Origin: an uncultured Bacilli bacterium
Lineage (GTDB): Bacteria; Bacillota_I; Bacilli_A; RF39; UBA660
Assembly: GCA_947594925.1 (NCBI GenBank)
Contig: CANQEJ010000004.1
Coordinates: 1-50,083 of the forward strand
Direction of reading: 5' to 3'
DNA: 50,083 bases
The position numbers and the translations under genes were made by a program. The number at the start of each line of letters is the position of its first letter. Within the stretch, counting starts at the first letter, position 1. This document shows positions 17,811 through 26,758 of the stretch, one piece after another. The notes beneath the pieces were generated by a model that did not search any database, was not told where the DNA came from, and saw nothing but the letters and a program-made list of their open reading frames with translations.

Positions 17811-19730
17811 ATGGACAATAACGATGAAAGAGAACAAAAACGTCTTGAGCAACAACGTAATGAACAAAATAATATAAAAAATGCTAGAGCTGCGGTGGAT
17901 ATCGCAGCTAATTCTGGTGTTCCAGGTGTAAGTACAGTTGGCCATGCTGCTAAAATCGCTGATACTCTCACTGGTGGCAAAGCTACAGAAGTTATGGGCA
18001 AGAATTTGACTAAATCAGTTACTGGTAATTTTCCAACTAGTAAGAAAGTGCAAGGTCAAATTCAAGATGTATCTAATGCCTTAGCAGAAAGTGGAGCTAC
18101 TGATGCCATTGCTGGGGCAATGGGAGCCAAAAAAGCTTTAGGTGGTAATAAAACAAGTGTTGCTAGTCCTAAAAGAGCCAATAGTATGGTGCCTAATAAT
18201 ATGCAAGGGATGCCTAAACCAGAAGAGCCTTCTTTAAGTGAGGCACAAAAAAAAGAAAGTGATTTAGATAGTGATATTGATAAAGTTTCGGAAGAATTAG
18301 CCAATGAAGAAGCAACAAATGAAGAAAATAAACCACAAGTGGAAAATTCGAAATTACATGGAGAAGCTAGTAAAAGTTTAGCTAAGTTTTTAATGAAAAA
18401 TCCCCAAATTTTAGGGGTAGCTTTGATGGCTATTGGGGGATTTATGATGATTGTTTTTGTTTTAGTTATTTTATCTTGCTTTATGGGCTCTGGTGATAGC
18501 GCTAGTGCTAGTTCTTCAGGGTCTTCCCATTTTGGTTCAACTGCCTCGGCTTCTGTTACTGATTCTTGCCAGCAGATATCAGAACCATTAGATACCTTTT
18601 TGAAAAGTAAAGGTACTTCTTTAGAAGATTATAATAATTATATTATTAGTGAAGTTTATAAAGCCGGGCTAGGGACAAGAAATGGCGTTGTGGCTGCTGC
18701 TGTTTCTTTAGTCGGAGGTTTATGTCAAAATTACCAAGCTCGTTTACCTTATACAATGGGTGGTGCACATCCTCCAGATTTTTATGGTGCTAAAGAGATA
18801 TGGGGTAGTGTTATAAATAATGGCGCTGGGGAAATGCGTTTTGGTTATGGACCTTACTATTATGAAGGACCAGATTGTAGTGGTTTTGTAAACTGGGCAA
18901 TTCATAATGGCGGATATAAAGTATCCGATATGACGGCTGATAGTTTTGGTAGTTATGGAGCTACGCATTCGATGAGTAGTTTTACTGGTCAAGCCGGAGA
19001 TGTTTTATTTAATAATCACCATGTTGTTTTAATTATTGGTGTTGAAGGTGATAATTATTTAATTGCGGAGGCTTCTTCAGGTGAAAATGGCACTCGTATT
19101 ACCAGAGAACCAATTAAAAGTGGTAATTATCAAATTGTAGATATGACATCTTTTTATAGTGATGCTTCTAATAAAGTAAGTGACTATCCGGAAAATAAAA
19201 CTTCTAATTTTCAAACAACACCTGATGGCTCAGCAAGTGGTAAACCTATTATCTTTGTTGGAGATAGTCGAACAGTTATGATGTGTGAAACATATAATTT
19301 ATGTGAAAGTAATAAACATGTTGCTAAGGTAAGTATGGGTTATAACTGGTTAGTAAGTGATGCTATAAATGAAGTAAATTCTCTTCTTAGTGGTAGTAGT
19401 GAAAGTTATAATATTATTGTTACTTTAGGAGCTAACGATTATGATTATCAGGCCTCTAATTATGTTAGTAAAGTAAATGAATTAGCCAATGGTTCATGGT
19501 CTAGTCATAATGTCTATTTTGCTAGTGTGGGACCTTTTGAAGGTAGTAGTGAAAATAGTGGAGTAGAAAAGTTTAACAGTGATATAAAATCTGGCTTAAA
19601 TAGTAAAGTAAAATATTGTGATATTTATTCGAAAATGGTAAATGGTGGTTATAAAACAACCGATGGAACGCATTATGATCAAGAAACTTCTCAAAAAATG
19701 TATAATTATTTAAAAGAGTGTCTAGGGTGA
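17811..19730 (+). CDS. T4SS cell-wall hydrolase: NlpC/P60 peptidase fused to an SGNH hydrolase
   Basis: The 639-residue product has a charged, Ala/Asn-rich cytoplasmic part (1-195), one membrane helix (about 198-222), then two enzyme domains outside the cell. The first is NlpC/P60-like: C356 in PDCSGFVNW and H403/H404 in NNHHVVLIIG. The second is SGNH/GDSL-like: S486 in VGDSRTV, GAND at about 540, and D618/H621 in TDGTHYD. NlpC/P60 enzymes cut wall peptides, and SGNH enzymes often remove acetyl groups from glycans. VirB1-like hydrolases in Gram-positive T4SS open the wall for the channel; fusion to an SGNH domain is unusual. Position next to virB4 supports the role. Confidence 0.88.
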   Translation: MDNNDEREQKRLEQQRNEQNNIKNARAAVDIAANSGVPGVSTVGHAAKIADTLTGGKATEVMGKNLTKSVTGNFPTSKKVQGQIQDVSNALAESGATDAIAGAMGAKKALGGNKTSVASPKRANSMVPNNMQGMPKPEEPSLSEAQKKESDLDSDIDKVSEELANEEATNEENKPQVENSKLHGEASKSLAKFLMKNPQILGVALMAIGGFMMIVFVLVILSCFMGSGDSASASSSGSSHFGSTASASVTDSCQQISEPLDTFLKSKGTSLEDYNNYIISEVYKAGLGTRNGVVAAAVSLVGGLCQNYQARLPYTMGGAHPPDFYGAKEIWGSVINNGAGEMRFGYGPYYYEGPDCSGFVNWAIHNGGYKVSDMTADSFGSYGATHSMSSFTGQAGDVLFNNHHVVLIIGVEGDNYLIAEASSGENGTRITREPIKSGNYQIVDMTSFYSDASNKVSDYPENKTSNFQTTPDGSASGKPIIFVGDSRTVMMCETYNLCESNKHVAKVSMGYNWLVSDAINEVNSLLSGSSESYNIIVTLGANDYDYQASNYVSKVNELANGSWSSHNVYFASVGPFEGSSENSGVEKFNSDIKSGLNSKVKYCDIYSKMVNGGYKTTDGTHYDQETSQKMYNYLKECLG

Positions 19731-19734
19731 TGAT

Positions 19735-20421
19735 ATGAAAAAATTATTAGTAATAATTGGAGGTTTATTCTTATTAACAGGATGTACAGCTGAATATAAT
19801 TTAACTATTGATAATTTAGATGATTTTAAAGAAAAATTAACATTAGAAACAACGGAAGATAATATTGATTATGAAAATGTTAAAAACTATTATTGGCCGC
19901 ATCCTATTGATTATGAAGTAACAGGTTATAGTGAAGTTCCTGAGGAGATGGATGGAATAAATTATTATCACTTTAACAATGGAACAGATTTAAATAAAGC
20001 TTGGTTTAGTTATGATTATGATTTGAATAAAAGTGAATTTTTAAAATCTGGGATTATACATAATTGTTATAATAAAGTAAATTTAACTACAACTGATGAA
20101 GGTATTACTTTAAGAACTTCAGAAAATTTTGGATGTTTTTCAAAATATCCACCTTTAGAAATGGTTACAGTAAATATTATGACACCTCTTAAAGTAATTT
20201 CCCATAATGCTGATAGTGTTAATAATAATATCTATACTTTTAATATTACGAAAGCTGACCAGAATAATCGAAGTATTGAAATGGTTTTTGAAAATACAGA
20301 AGTTAAAAATGCGCAAAGAGAAAGTGATAAATTAAAATTTATTATTGCTTGTTTAGTTATTGGGGGCTTTTTAGCTTTGACATTTGGTTTGATTATTTAT
20401 AAAAATCATAAATATAAATAG
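19735..20421 (+). CDS. Lipoprotein with an additional C-terminal membrane helix
   Basis: The 228-residue product has a lipobox (LLTGC, C17) and a C-terminal hydrophobic segment followed by a basic tail (LALTFGLIIYKNHKYK). The ectodomain is acidic and rich in Tyr and Asn, with two cysteines (HNCYN, NFGCFS) that could form a disulfide. I recognise no family. Lying four bases after the wall-hydrolase gene and before virD4, it is probably a structural part of the T4SS; VirB8 is the one core component not otherwise found here, but no sequence similarity to VirB8 can be claimed. Confidence 0.75.
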   Translation: MKKLLVIIGGLFLLTGCTAEYNLTIDNLDDFKEKLTLETTEDNIDYENVKNYYWPHPIDYEVTGYSEVPEEMDGINYYHFNNGTDLNKAWFSYDYDLNKSEFLKSGIIHNCYNKVNLTTTDEGITLRTSENFGCFSKYPPLEMVTVNIMTPLKVISHNADSVNNNIYTFNITKADQNNRSIEMVFENTEVKNAQRESDKLKFIIACLVIGGFLALTFGLIIYKNHKYK

Positions 20422-20474
20422 TAATTAATTAGAAAATATTGTATAATTAGAAAGAAGAGCATGGAGGAATTATT

Positions 20475-22790
20475 ATGAAATTTAGGATATCACCAAAAGA
20501 TTTAATAATTTTTATCATTTTTTGTATATTCTTATTTTACCTTTGTGCTATTGCAGTTTTAAATTTTTCTTCTTTTGGTTTAACAGGAACTTTTTATGGA
20601 TTAAATCCTCTTGAAGCTTTTACAACTAAGTATTTGCCTGTAACCTTAGTAATGTTTGCTATTGTGTTAATTATTATTTTTGCTAGTGTTTCTTCTTATA
20701 TTTTCGATAAGGAAAAAGGTAGTGGTATTGGTCTTTCTGTTAAGAAAAAAGAGGAAAATGAATATTCACGTTTTGCTAGTGAAAAAGAAATGAAAAATGC
20801 CTTTGGCGTTAAGAAGATTTTTATTAATGATGAAAAAACAGATGCTGCTGGTGTCGTTTTAATGATGAATAAAAAAGAGTGGTATGTTGATAATAGTGAA
20901 AACCATACCTTAGTTGTTGGAGCTACGGCTTCTGGTAAGACAACAAGTGTTGTAGACCCTTTAGTTATGTCTTTAGCTAAAAAGGGTGAAAGTATGGTTT
21001 TAACTGACCCTAAAGGTGAAATTTATAAAAATCATGCCGCGATGTTAAAAGAAAAAGGTTATAATGTTATTGTTTTAAATTTCCGTGACCCAGTAAAGGG
21101 AAGTTCTTGGAACCCTTTAACTTTACCATATCAATTATATAAAGATGGTAATGTTGATAAAGCTACTGAACTTTTGGAAGACGTAGCTAATAATATCTTA
21201 AAGGAAAAAAATAGTAATGCTGACCCATTCTGGCAAAACTCAGCAGCCGATTATTTTTCTGGATGTGTTTTAGGTTTATTTGAAGATGGTAAAGAAGAAG
21301 AAATTAATATTAACTCTATTTATACGATGACTACCCAAGGGGAAGAAAGATTTGCTACTTCTACTTATATTAAAGAATACTTTAATTTAAAAGGGGAAAA
21401 TTCATCTCCATATATTTTCGCTGCTAATGTTATTAATGCCCCTAAGGAAACCCAAGGTGGCCAACTTTCTACATTTAGACAAAAAATTCGTATCTTTGCC
21501 GCGCAGAAAAATTTAAGTGAAATGTTATCATTTACAGATTTTGACATGCGAAATATCGGAAGAGAAAAATCAGCTGTCTTTATTGTTATCCATGATGAAA
21601 AAACTACTTATCATGCTTTGGCTACTATCTTTATTAAACAATTATATGAAACATTAATTGATGAAGCGTATAAACAAGCTAATGGCCGTTTAAAATATCG
21701 TACTAATTTTATTCTAGATGAGTTTGCTAATATGCCTCCTTTAAAAGACGTTACGAGTATGGTTACAGCTGCCCGTAGTAGGGATATAAGATTTACTTTT
21801 ATTATCCAGAACTTTGCCCAATTAAATGATGTGTATGGGGAAAATGATGCTCAGACCATTAGGTCTAACTGTGGTAATTTAATTTATTTATTAACAACTG
21901 AATTAAAAGCTTTGGAAGAAATAAGTAAATTATGTGGCGTAAAAAAACCTAAAGATAAAGATAAAGCTTTAGCAGAAAAACCTTTAGTAACAGTTACTGA
22001 TTTACAAAAGATGAAGATGAACGAGGTAATAATTCTAAAAGCGCGTATGAACCCATTTAAAACTAAATTAGTACCTTCATATAATCAAGAAGGTATGAAA
22101 AAATACGATAAATCAGAATTTTATACCCGTCCTCTTAAAACAGTTAAAATTTTTGATATTAAAGAATTTGTTAAAGAAGAAAAACGTAAAAAAATGTCAG
22201 AAGATATGGAAAAAAGAGGAGCATCAGGAAGTAATCCAATGTTAGGTAACGGTATGTTTGGGATGCCAAATTCAGGATTTGGCGGACCAATGGGTATGCC
22301 AAGTTTTAATAGTCCAATGGGTGGCATGAATAATATGGGTATGCCAAATATGGGAGGATTAGCTGGTAAAACTCCAATGGATATTGATGCAATGATTAAA
22401 GATATCGATGCCCAAATTGCTAAAATTGAAAAAGAGGAAGAAGAAAAACGTAAAGAAGTAGAAAAATTACAAAGTATTCCAGCCCCAGACTTGCCTAAAT
22501 TAGAAAGTAATATCAAAGAAAAACCAAAAGTAGAGGTTGAAAAGCAACCAGTAGAATTACCAAAAATGGAAATGCCTTCTTTTGATTTAAAAGATTTTGA
22601 AAAAGAAATAAATATACCAAAAGAAGTGCCAAAAGAAGAAAAAATTATATTACAACCAGAGGTTAAACCAGAAGTAAAAGTAGAAAATCATCCAAAACCA
22701 AAAATTAATATTGATAATGATAGTGTTATTGTTGATGAACATGTCGTTTCTGATGATGAATTCTTTGATGATTTCTTTGGTGATGAATAA
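20475..22790 (+). CDS. VirD4/TraG-type coupling ATPase with Met/Gly-rich tail
   Basis: VirD4 proteins bring substrates to the T4SS channel. The 771-residue product has two N-terminal membrane helices (about 9-33 and 52-74), Walker A VVGATASGKTTSVV (about 146-159), the TDPKGEIY motif, and Walker B NFILDEFANMP near residue 413. After about residue 570 comes a non-standard tail: a stretch dense in Met, Gly, Pro and Asn (NPMLGNGMFGMPNSGFGG and similar), a short coiled coil (IAKIEKEEEEKRKEVEKLQ) and an acidic end (DDEFFDDFFGDE). The tail may bind cargo or adapters. AGGAGGAATT precedes the ATG, and TATAAT at about 20440 may add a weak internal promoter. Confidence 0.93.
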   Translation: MKFRISPKDLIIFIIFCIFLFYLCAIAVLNFSSFGLTGTFYGLNPLEAFTTKYLPVTLVMFAIVLIIIFASVSSYIFDKEKGSGIGLSVKKKEENEYSRFASEKEMKNAFGVKKIFINDEKTDAAGVVLMMNKKEWYVDNSENHTLVVGATASGKTTSVVDPLVMSLAKKGESMVLTDPKGEIYKNHAAMLKEKGYNVIVLNFRDPVKGSSWNPLTLPYQLYKDGNVDKATELLEDVANNILKEKNSNADPFWQNSAADYFSGCVLGLFEDGKEEEININSIYTMTTQGEERFATSTYIKEYFNLKGENSSPYIFAANVINAPKETQGGQLSTFRQKIRIFAAQKNLSEMLSFTDFDMRNIGREKSAVFIVIHDEKTTYHALATIFIKQLYETLIDEAYKQANGRLKYRTNFILDEFANMPPLKDVTSMVTAARSRDIRFTFIIQNFAQLNDVYGENDAQTIRSNCGNLIYLLTTELKALEEISKLCGVKKPKDKDKALAEKPLVTVTDLQKMKMNEVIILKARMNPFKTKLVPSYNQEGMKKYDKSEFYTRPLKTVKIFDIKEFVKEEKRKKMSEDMEKRGASGSNPMLGNGMFGMPNSGFGGPMGMPSFNSPMGGMNNMGMPNMGGLAGKTPMDIDAMIKDIDAQIAKIEKEEEEKRKEVEKLQSIPAPDLPKLESNIKEKPKVEVEKQPVELPKMEMPSFDLKDFEKEINIPKEVPKEEKIILQPEVKPEVKVENHPKPKINIDNDSVIVDEHVVSDDEFFDDFFGDE

Positions 22791-22815
22791 AAGTTTCCTT
22801 GAAGGAAGCTTTTTA
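22791..22815 (+). terminator. Terminator of the T4SS operon
   Basis: AAGTTTCCT (22791-22799) pairs with AGGAAGCTT (22803-22811), followed by TTTT, just after virD4. One T-G pair lies in the stem. Confidence 0.7.
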
Positions 22816-22870
22816 TATGTTTGACCTATAAATAATTTTAAAGAACGCATATCTTATAGTGGTGATTTAA

Positions 22871-23104
22871 ATGGCTTATTTAAAGGATGGGCAAATAATT
22901 GATTTAGAAGATGGGATAACATATCAAGAAAGTCATCTACCAAATAGTATAAATATTCCTTATGATAAGTTAATGTTTAACTATAAAGAATATCTTGATA
23001 AAAATAAAAAATATTATCTTTACTGTTTAAAGGGAAGAAAAAGTAAGAAAGCCCAAGAAATATTAAAATACTATGGCTATGATGTCGAACAAATAACAAA
23101 ATAA
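22871..23104 (+). CDS. Small rhodanese-like protein
   Basis: The 77-residue product is a short rhodanese domain: IIDLE near the start, HLPNSINIPYDKL, and the active-site loop YCLKGRKSKKA with the sulfur-carrying cysteine. Single-domain rhodaneses carry persulfide sulfur between enzymes. It is shorter than the usual 100 or so residues, mainly at the N-terminus. It follows the T4SS operon but has its own terminator and is probably unrelated to it. Confidence 0.8.
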   Translation: MAYLKDGQIIDLEDGITYQESHLPNSINIPYDKLMFNYKEYLDKNKKYYLYCLKGRKSKKAQEILKYYGYDVEQITK

Positions 23105-23126
23105 CATCGATTTTATCGATGTTTTC
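23103..23126 (+). terminator. Rho-independent terminator
   Basis: ACATCGAT (23104-23111) and ATCGATGT (23115-23122) form an 8-bp stem with a T tail immediately after the rhodanese gene. Confidence 0.75.
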
Positions 23127-23185
23127 TTTTGAAAGAGAGTATGATTAAGTAAATTAAGGGAAAAATATAGTTGAAGAGGTGTCTT

Positions 23186-24430
23186 ATGGAATATAAAACT
23201 TATCCTTTTAATTCATTTAATCTATATACTATTAAAACCGATAAATTTAAAAATTGTCATTTAGAAGTAGTATTCAGACGTAAAGTCCAAAAAGAAAATA
23301 TTGTTTTAAGAAAATTTTTAATGGAAATATTAAGTTATTCAACCAGTGATTATCCTAATCAAATAGAATTAAATAAACATTTAGAAGATTTATATAATAC
23401 TTCTTTTTATGGTCTTTTATCAAGAGTTGGTAATTGTTTATTAACTAGTTTTTGTTATGATTTTCTAAATCCTAAATATTGTGAAAATAATTTCCTAACT
23501 GAACTTTTAAATTTTGTTATTGCTGTTATTTTTAAACCAAATATTTTTGATGAAAATAATTTTAAACTTATTAAAAATAATCTTTTAAATGAGGTAAGAA
23601 TAAAAGATGAAAATCCTAAAGTTTTAGCTTATCGTCATTTATTTAAAAATATCGATGAGAATATGCCTTTATCTTATGATATGGTAGGAACTAATGAAGA
23701 AGTAGAAAATGTAACAATTAGTGATTTAAAAGAAGAGTATAGTAAGTTATTAGAAGAAGATTACTGTGATATTTATTTAGTAGGTAATTTAGATATGGAT
23801 AAGATTGCTGATTTTTTTGAAAATAAATTTGCTAATAGAATTGTTAAAAATTATGATTTAGATATTATAAGTTCTCCTAAAATCCGTAATACTCCTAAAG
23901 TAAAAAAGGAAACTGCTTCTATTAATCAAGCTAATTTATTAATTGGTTGTAATTTAGTTAATCCTACTTTAGAACAAAGAGATATAATTGCTTATTTATA
24001 TAATTATATGTTAGGAGGCGGCTCTTTAAATAATAAATTAGCAAAGTATTTAAGATGTGATAATTCTTTATGCTATACTACTAACAGTATTTATCAAAAG
24101 TATGATAGTATCATCATTTTATATGCGGGAATTGCTAAAAAAAATTATAATAAAGCTTTAAGTTTAATGAAGAAAGCTTTAAAAGAAATGGTTAATAAGA
24201 TAACTACCGAAGAGCTAGAAGATGCTAAGAAAGGGTTAATTACTTCTTTAAATATGATAGAAGATAATGAATCTTCTTTAATTAATAATTATTTATTTTG
24301 TAATATTGCCCATTTAGAACCAGTAGAAAAAAGAATAGCAGCAATAAGAAAAGTAACTAAAGAAGATATTAAAAAGTTCGCTAAAAAGGTGAAAATAAAT
24401 ACAATTTATATGTTAAGTGGGGTGAAATAG
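23186..24430 (+). CDS. M16 peptidase family, catalytically inactive partner (YmfF-like)
   Basis: The 414-residue product has the M16 fold layout but lacks the zinc-binding HxxEH motif where the active partner has it, as is typical for the YmfF member of the Bacillus YmfF/YmfH pair. The later region LGGGSLNNKLAKYLR matches the family's C-terminal half. The start at 23186 is preferred because GAAGAGGTG lies at the right distance. It overlaps the following gene by one base (TAGTG). The two probably form a cytoplasmic heterodimeric peptidase; substrates are unknown. Confidence 0.85.
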   Translation: MEYKTYPFNSFNLYTIKTDKFKNCHLEVVFRRKVQKENIVLRKFLMEILSYSTSDYPNQIELNKHLEDLYNTSFYGLLSRVGNCLLTSFCYDFLNPKYCENNFLTELLNFVIAVIFKPNIFDENNFKLIKNNLLNEVRIKDENPKVLAYRHLFKNIDENMPLSYDMVGTNEEVENVTISDLKEEYSKLLEEDYCDIYLVGNLDMDKIADFFENKFANRIVKNYDLDIISSPKIRNTPKVKKETASINQANLLIGCNLVNPTLEQRDIIAYLYNYMLGGGSLNNKLAKYLRCDNSLCYTTNSIYQKYDSIIILYAGIAKKNYNKALSLMKKALKEMVNKITTEELEDAKKGLITSLNMIEDNESSLINNYLFCNIAHLEPVEKRIAAIRKVTKEDIKKFAKKVKINTIYMLSGVK

Positions 24431-25707
24431 TGAAGAAGATTAATATTGAAGGAATAGATGAAGTTCTTTTTTATGATAAAACAGATAATGGGATGCCAAT
24501 TATTATGTGGGTTAATGAAAAGGTTAAAAATTATTATTTAACTCTAAATGTTAAATATGGTAGTATTCATACGGAATTTAAATTAAAAAATAATAAGAAT
24601 TTTTTTAAAGTCCCTAATGGTACGGCCCATTTTTTAGAACATATGATGTTTTATATGCCAAATGAAACTGCTCATGAACATTTTATGAAATTAGGAGCAG
24701 CAATTAATGCTTGTACGACTAATGATTTTACTTTTTATGAAGTATATGCTTCTTCTAATTTTAAAGAAAATCTAAATTATTTATTAGATTATGTCAATAC
24801 CCCTTATTTTACTAAAGAAGATTTAAAAAAAGAAAGAGATATTATAACTGAAGAAATAAAAATGTATGAAGATGAACCAAATGCCCAGTTAATTTTTAAA
24901 ACTAATGAATATTTATGGCATAAAAATAAAAGAAAATATTTAATTAGTGGAACTGTTGATAATATTAAGAAAATTACAATTGAACATTTAAAATTAATCT
25001 ATGATAATTTCTATCATCCTGCGAATATGTTTATGGTTATGACAGGTAATTTTAATCCTAAAGAAGCAGTGGCAATAATTAAAGAAAATGAAAGACAAAA
25101 AGATTTTGGTAACTATGAAAGACCACAATTTAAAAATGAAAAAGAACCAAATAAAGTAGTTATTAAATATTATGAAGAAAAGAAAAATATTCAAATTCCT
25201 AAATTAAAAATGACTGTTAAAATTCCTTTAACTAATTTTAAAGAATATCGGAAAGATGAGTTAAAGATGTATTTATCTTTAATTTTAAAAAATACTTTTG
25301 GTTTAACAAGTAAGGCTCATGAAAATTTATTTAATAATAAATTAATTACAAAACCTTTAACTTTTGCGGCGAATATTTGGGAAAATCATTTTACTTTAAC
25401 AGTAACAGCAGAAACTAATTATCCTGAAGAAGTCATTAATAAATTAAATGATTATTTTGACCAAATTGAAGTAACAAGTGAAGAATTAAATCGTTATAAA
25501 AAAGTATTAATAGCATCTTTTGTGGTAACCTATGATGATATTGAAGAAGTTAATACTTTAATTCAAGATAATATTGTTAATAATAACTATTTAATTAATG
25601 ATACTTATAAAGTTATAAATAGTTTAAATATGGAAACTTTAAAAAGGATTATTAAAAAATTATCAGGAACTTCTAAAACAGTTATTGTTTTTAAACCGGA
25701 AAATTAA
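24430..25707 (+). CDS. M16 zinc peptidase, active subunit (YmfH-like)
   Basis: The 425-residue product has the inverted zinc motif HFLEH in GTAHFLEHMMFYMP and the third-ligand region ERDIITEEIKMYEDEPN, so it is the catalytic member of the M16 pair. It begins at GTG (24430), sharing one base with the upstream stop, with GGGGTGA as ribosome-binding site. In Bacillus the homologous pair lies close to rodZ-pgsA; here it is about 24 kb away, so the ancestral cluster is rearranged. Confidence 0.9.
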   Translation: MKKINIEGIDEVLFYDKTDNGMPIIMWVNEKVKNYYLTLNVKYGSIHTEFKLKNNKNFFKVPNGTAHFLEHMMFYMPNETAHEHFMKLGAAINACTTNDFTFYEVYASSNFKENLNYLLDYVNTPYFTKEDLKKERDIITEEIKMYEDEPNAQLIFKTNEYLWHKNKRKYLISGTVDNIKKITIEHLKLIYDNFYHPANMFMVMTGNFNPKEAVAIIKENERQKDFGNYERPQFKNEKEPNKVVIKYYEEKKNIQIPKLKMTVKIPLTNFKEYRKDELKMYLSLILKNTFGLTSKAHENLFNNKLITKPLTFAANIWENHFTLTVTAETNYPEEVINKLNDYFDQIEVTSEELNRYKKVLIASFVVTYDDIEEVNTLIQDNIVNNNYLINDTYKVINSLNMETLKRIIKKLSGTSKTVIVFKPEN

Positions 25708-25760
25708 AAAAACTTCATTTTTTAAATATTATCTTTTATAATGAAGATAGAGGTGAAGAT

Positions 25761-26663
25761 ATGCAAGATATGACACTTGTTATAATGGCGGCGGGAATGG
25801 GGAGCCGTTTTGGAGGTTTAAAACAAATTGAACCATTTGGTCCTAGTGGGGAATTTTTAATTGATTATTCTATTTATGATGCGATTAAAGCAGGATTTAA
25901 TAAAATAATTTTTATTATCAAACCGGAAAATTTAGAAGTATTTAAAGAAACTATTGGGAAAAGAATAGAAGATAAAATAACAGTTTTATATGCTTTTCAA
26001 GATTTAGAGAAGATGAAAGAAATATATGATATTCCTAAAGACCGTGTTAAACCTTTAGGAACAACACAGGCAATATTAAGTGCTAAAGATTTAATTAATG
26101 AACCATTTGTGGTTATTAATGCTGATGATTTTTATGGAAGAGAAGCCTTTTTAGATGCTGTTCAGTTTTTTAAGGAAACTAATTATCAAAAAAATGGCAT
26201 TATATTATATAAGATTACTAATACTTTAACGGAAAATGGTAAAGTTAAAAGAGGAATATGTAAAGTTGTTAACGATAAATTAATGGAAGCTATTGAGTGT
26301 AGTGTAGGTATGGAAGATGGAAAGATTATGGCTGAACCTTTAAGTGGTAAAGAGGCTTTTGAACTTCCTGAAGATAATCCTGTTTCAATGAATATGTTTG
26401 CTCTTTTACCAGATGTTTTACCAAAATTACAAAAAGTTTTTGATAGTTTTATGCAAGAAAATACGGCTAATTTAGATAAATGTGAAGCATTAATTATTGA
26501 AGATTTATTTAAGTTAGTTAATGAAAAACAAATAGAATTAGAAATTAAATTAACATCTTCTTCCTGGTTTGGTGTTACTTATAAAGAAGATAAAGAAGCA
26601 GTTTCTAAGAAGCTGCATGAATATATCAAAAAGGGCTTATATCCGAAAGATTTATGGCAATGA
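25761..26663 (+). CDS. NTP:sugar nucleotidyltransferase family protein
   Basis: The 300-residue product has the nucleotide-binding start MAAGMGSRFGGLKQIEPFGP and the metal-binding NADDFYG, as in GlmU/RmlA/GalU-type enzymes that activate sugars with NTPs. The LGTTQAILSAKDLI stretch is also typical. Substrate cannot be told from sequence, and there are no sugar-pathway neighbours. It has its own ribosome-binding site (AGAGGTGAAG) and a terminator. Confidence 0.85.
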   Translation: MQDMTLVIMAAGMGSRFGGLKQIEPFGPSGEFLIDYSIYDAIKAGFNKIIFIIKPENLEVFKETIGKRIEDKITVLYAFQDLEKMKEIYDIPKDRVKPLGTTQAILSAKDLINEPFVVINADDFYGREAFLDAVQFFKETNYQKNGIILYKITNTLTENGKVKRGICKVVNDKLMEAIECSVGMEDGKIMAEPLSGKEAFELPEDNPVSMNMFALLPDVLPKLQKVFDSFMQENTANLDKCEALIIEDLFKLVNEKQIELEIKLTSSSWFGVTYKEDKEAVSKKLHEYIKKGLYPKDLWQ

Positions 26664-26691
26664 CATTATCTATAAAAGATAATGTTTTTTT
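26663..26691 (+). terminator. Rho-independent terminator
   Basis: ACATTATCT (26663-26671) and AGATAATGT (26677-26685) form a 9-bp stem followed by a T run, overlapping the stop of the nucleotidyltransferase gene. Confidence 0.8.
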
Positions 26692-26758
26692 ACTTTTAAC
26701 ATAGACATTAAATGAGAGAGTGAGTATAATAATACCGGAAGAAAAAGGATGTGAGAAA

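Noticed and set aside
22121-22516. Minus-strand open frame over the virD4 tail
   Set aside because: It arises from the biased Met/Gly/Pro codons of the sense strand and has no start signals.
11596-22790. Integrative conjugative element
   Set aside because: No relaxase, integrase, excisionase or flanking direct repeats seen; the term T4SS operon is safer.
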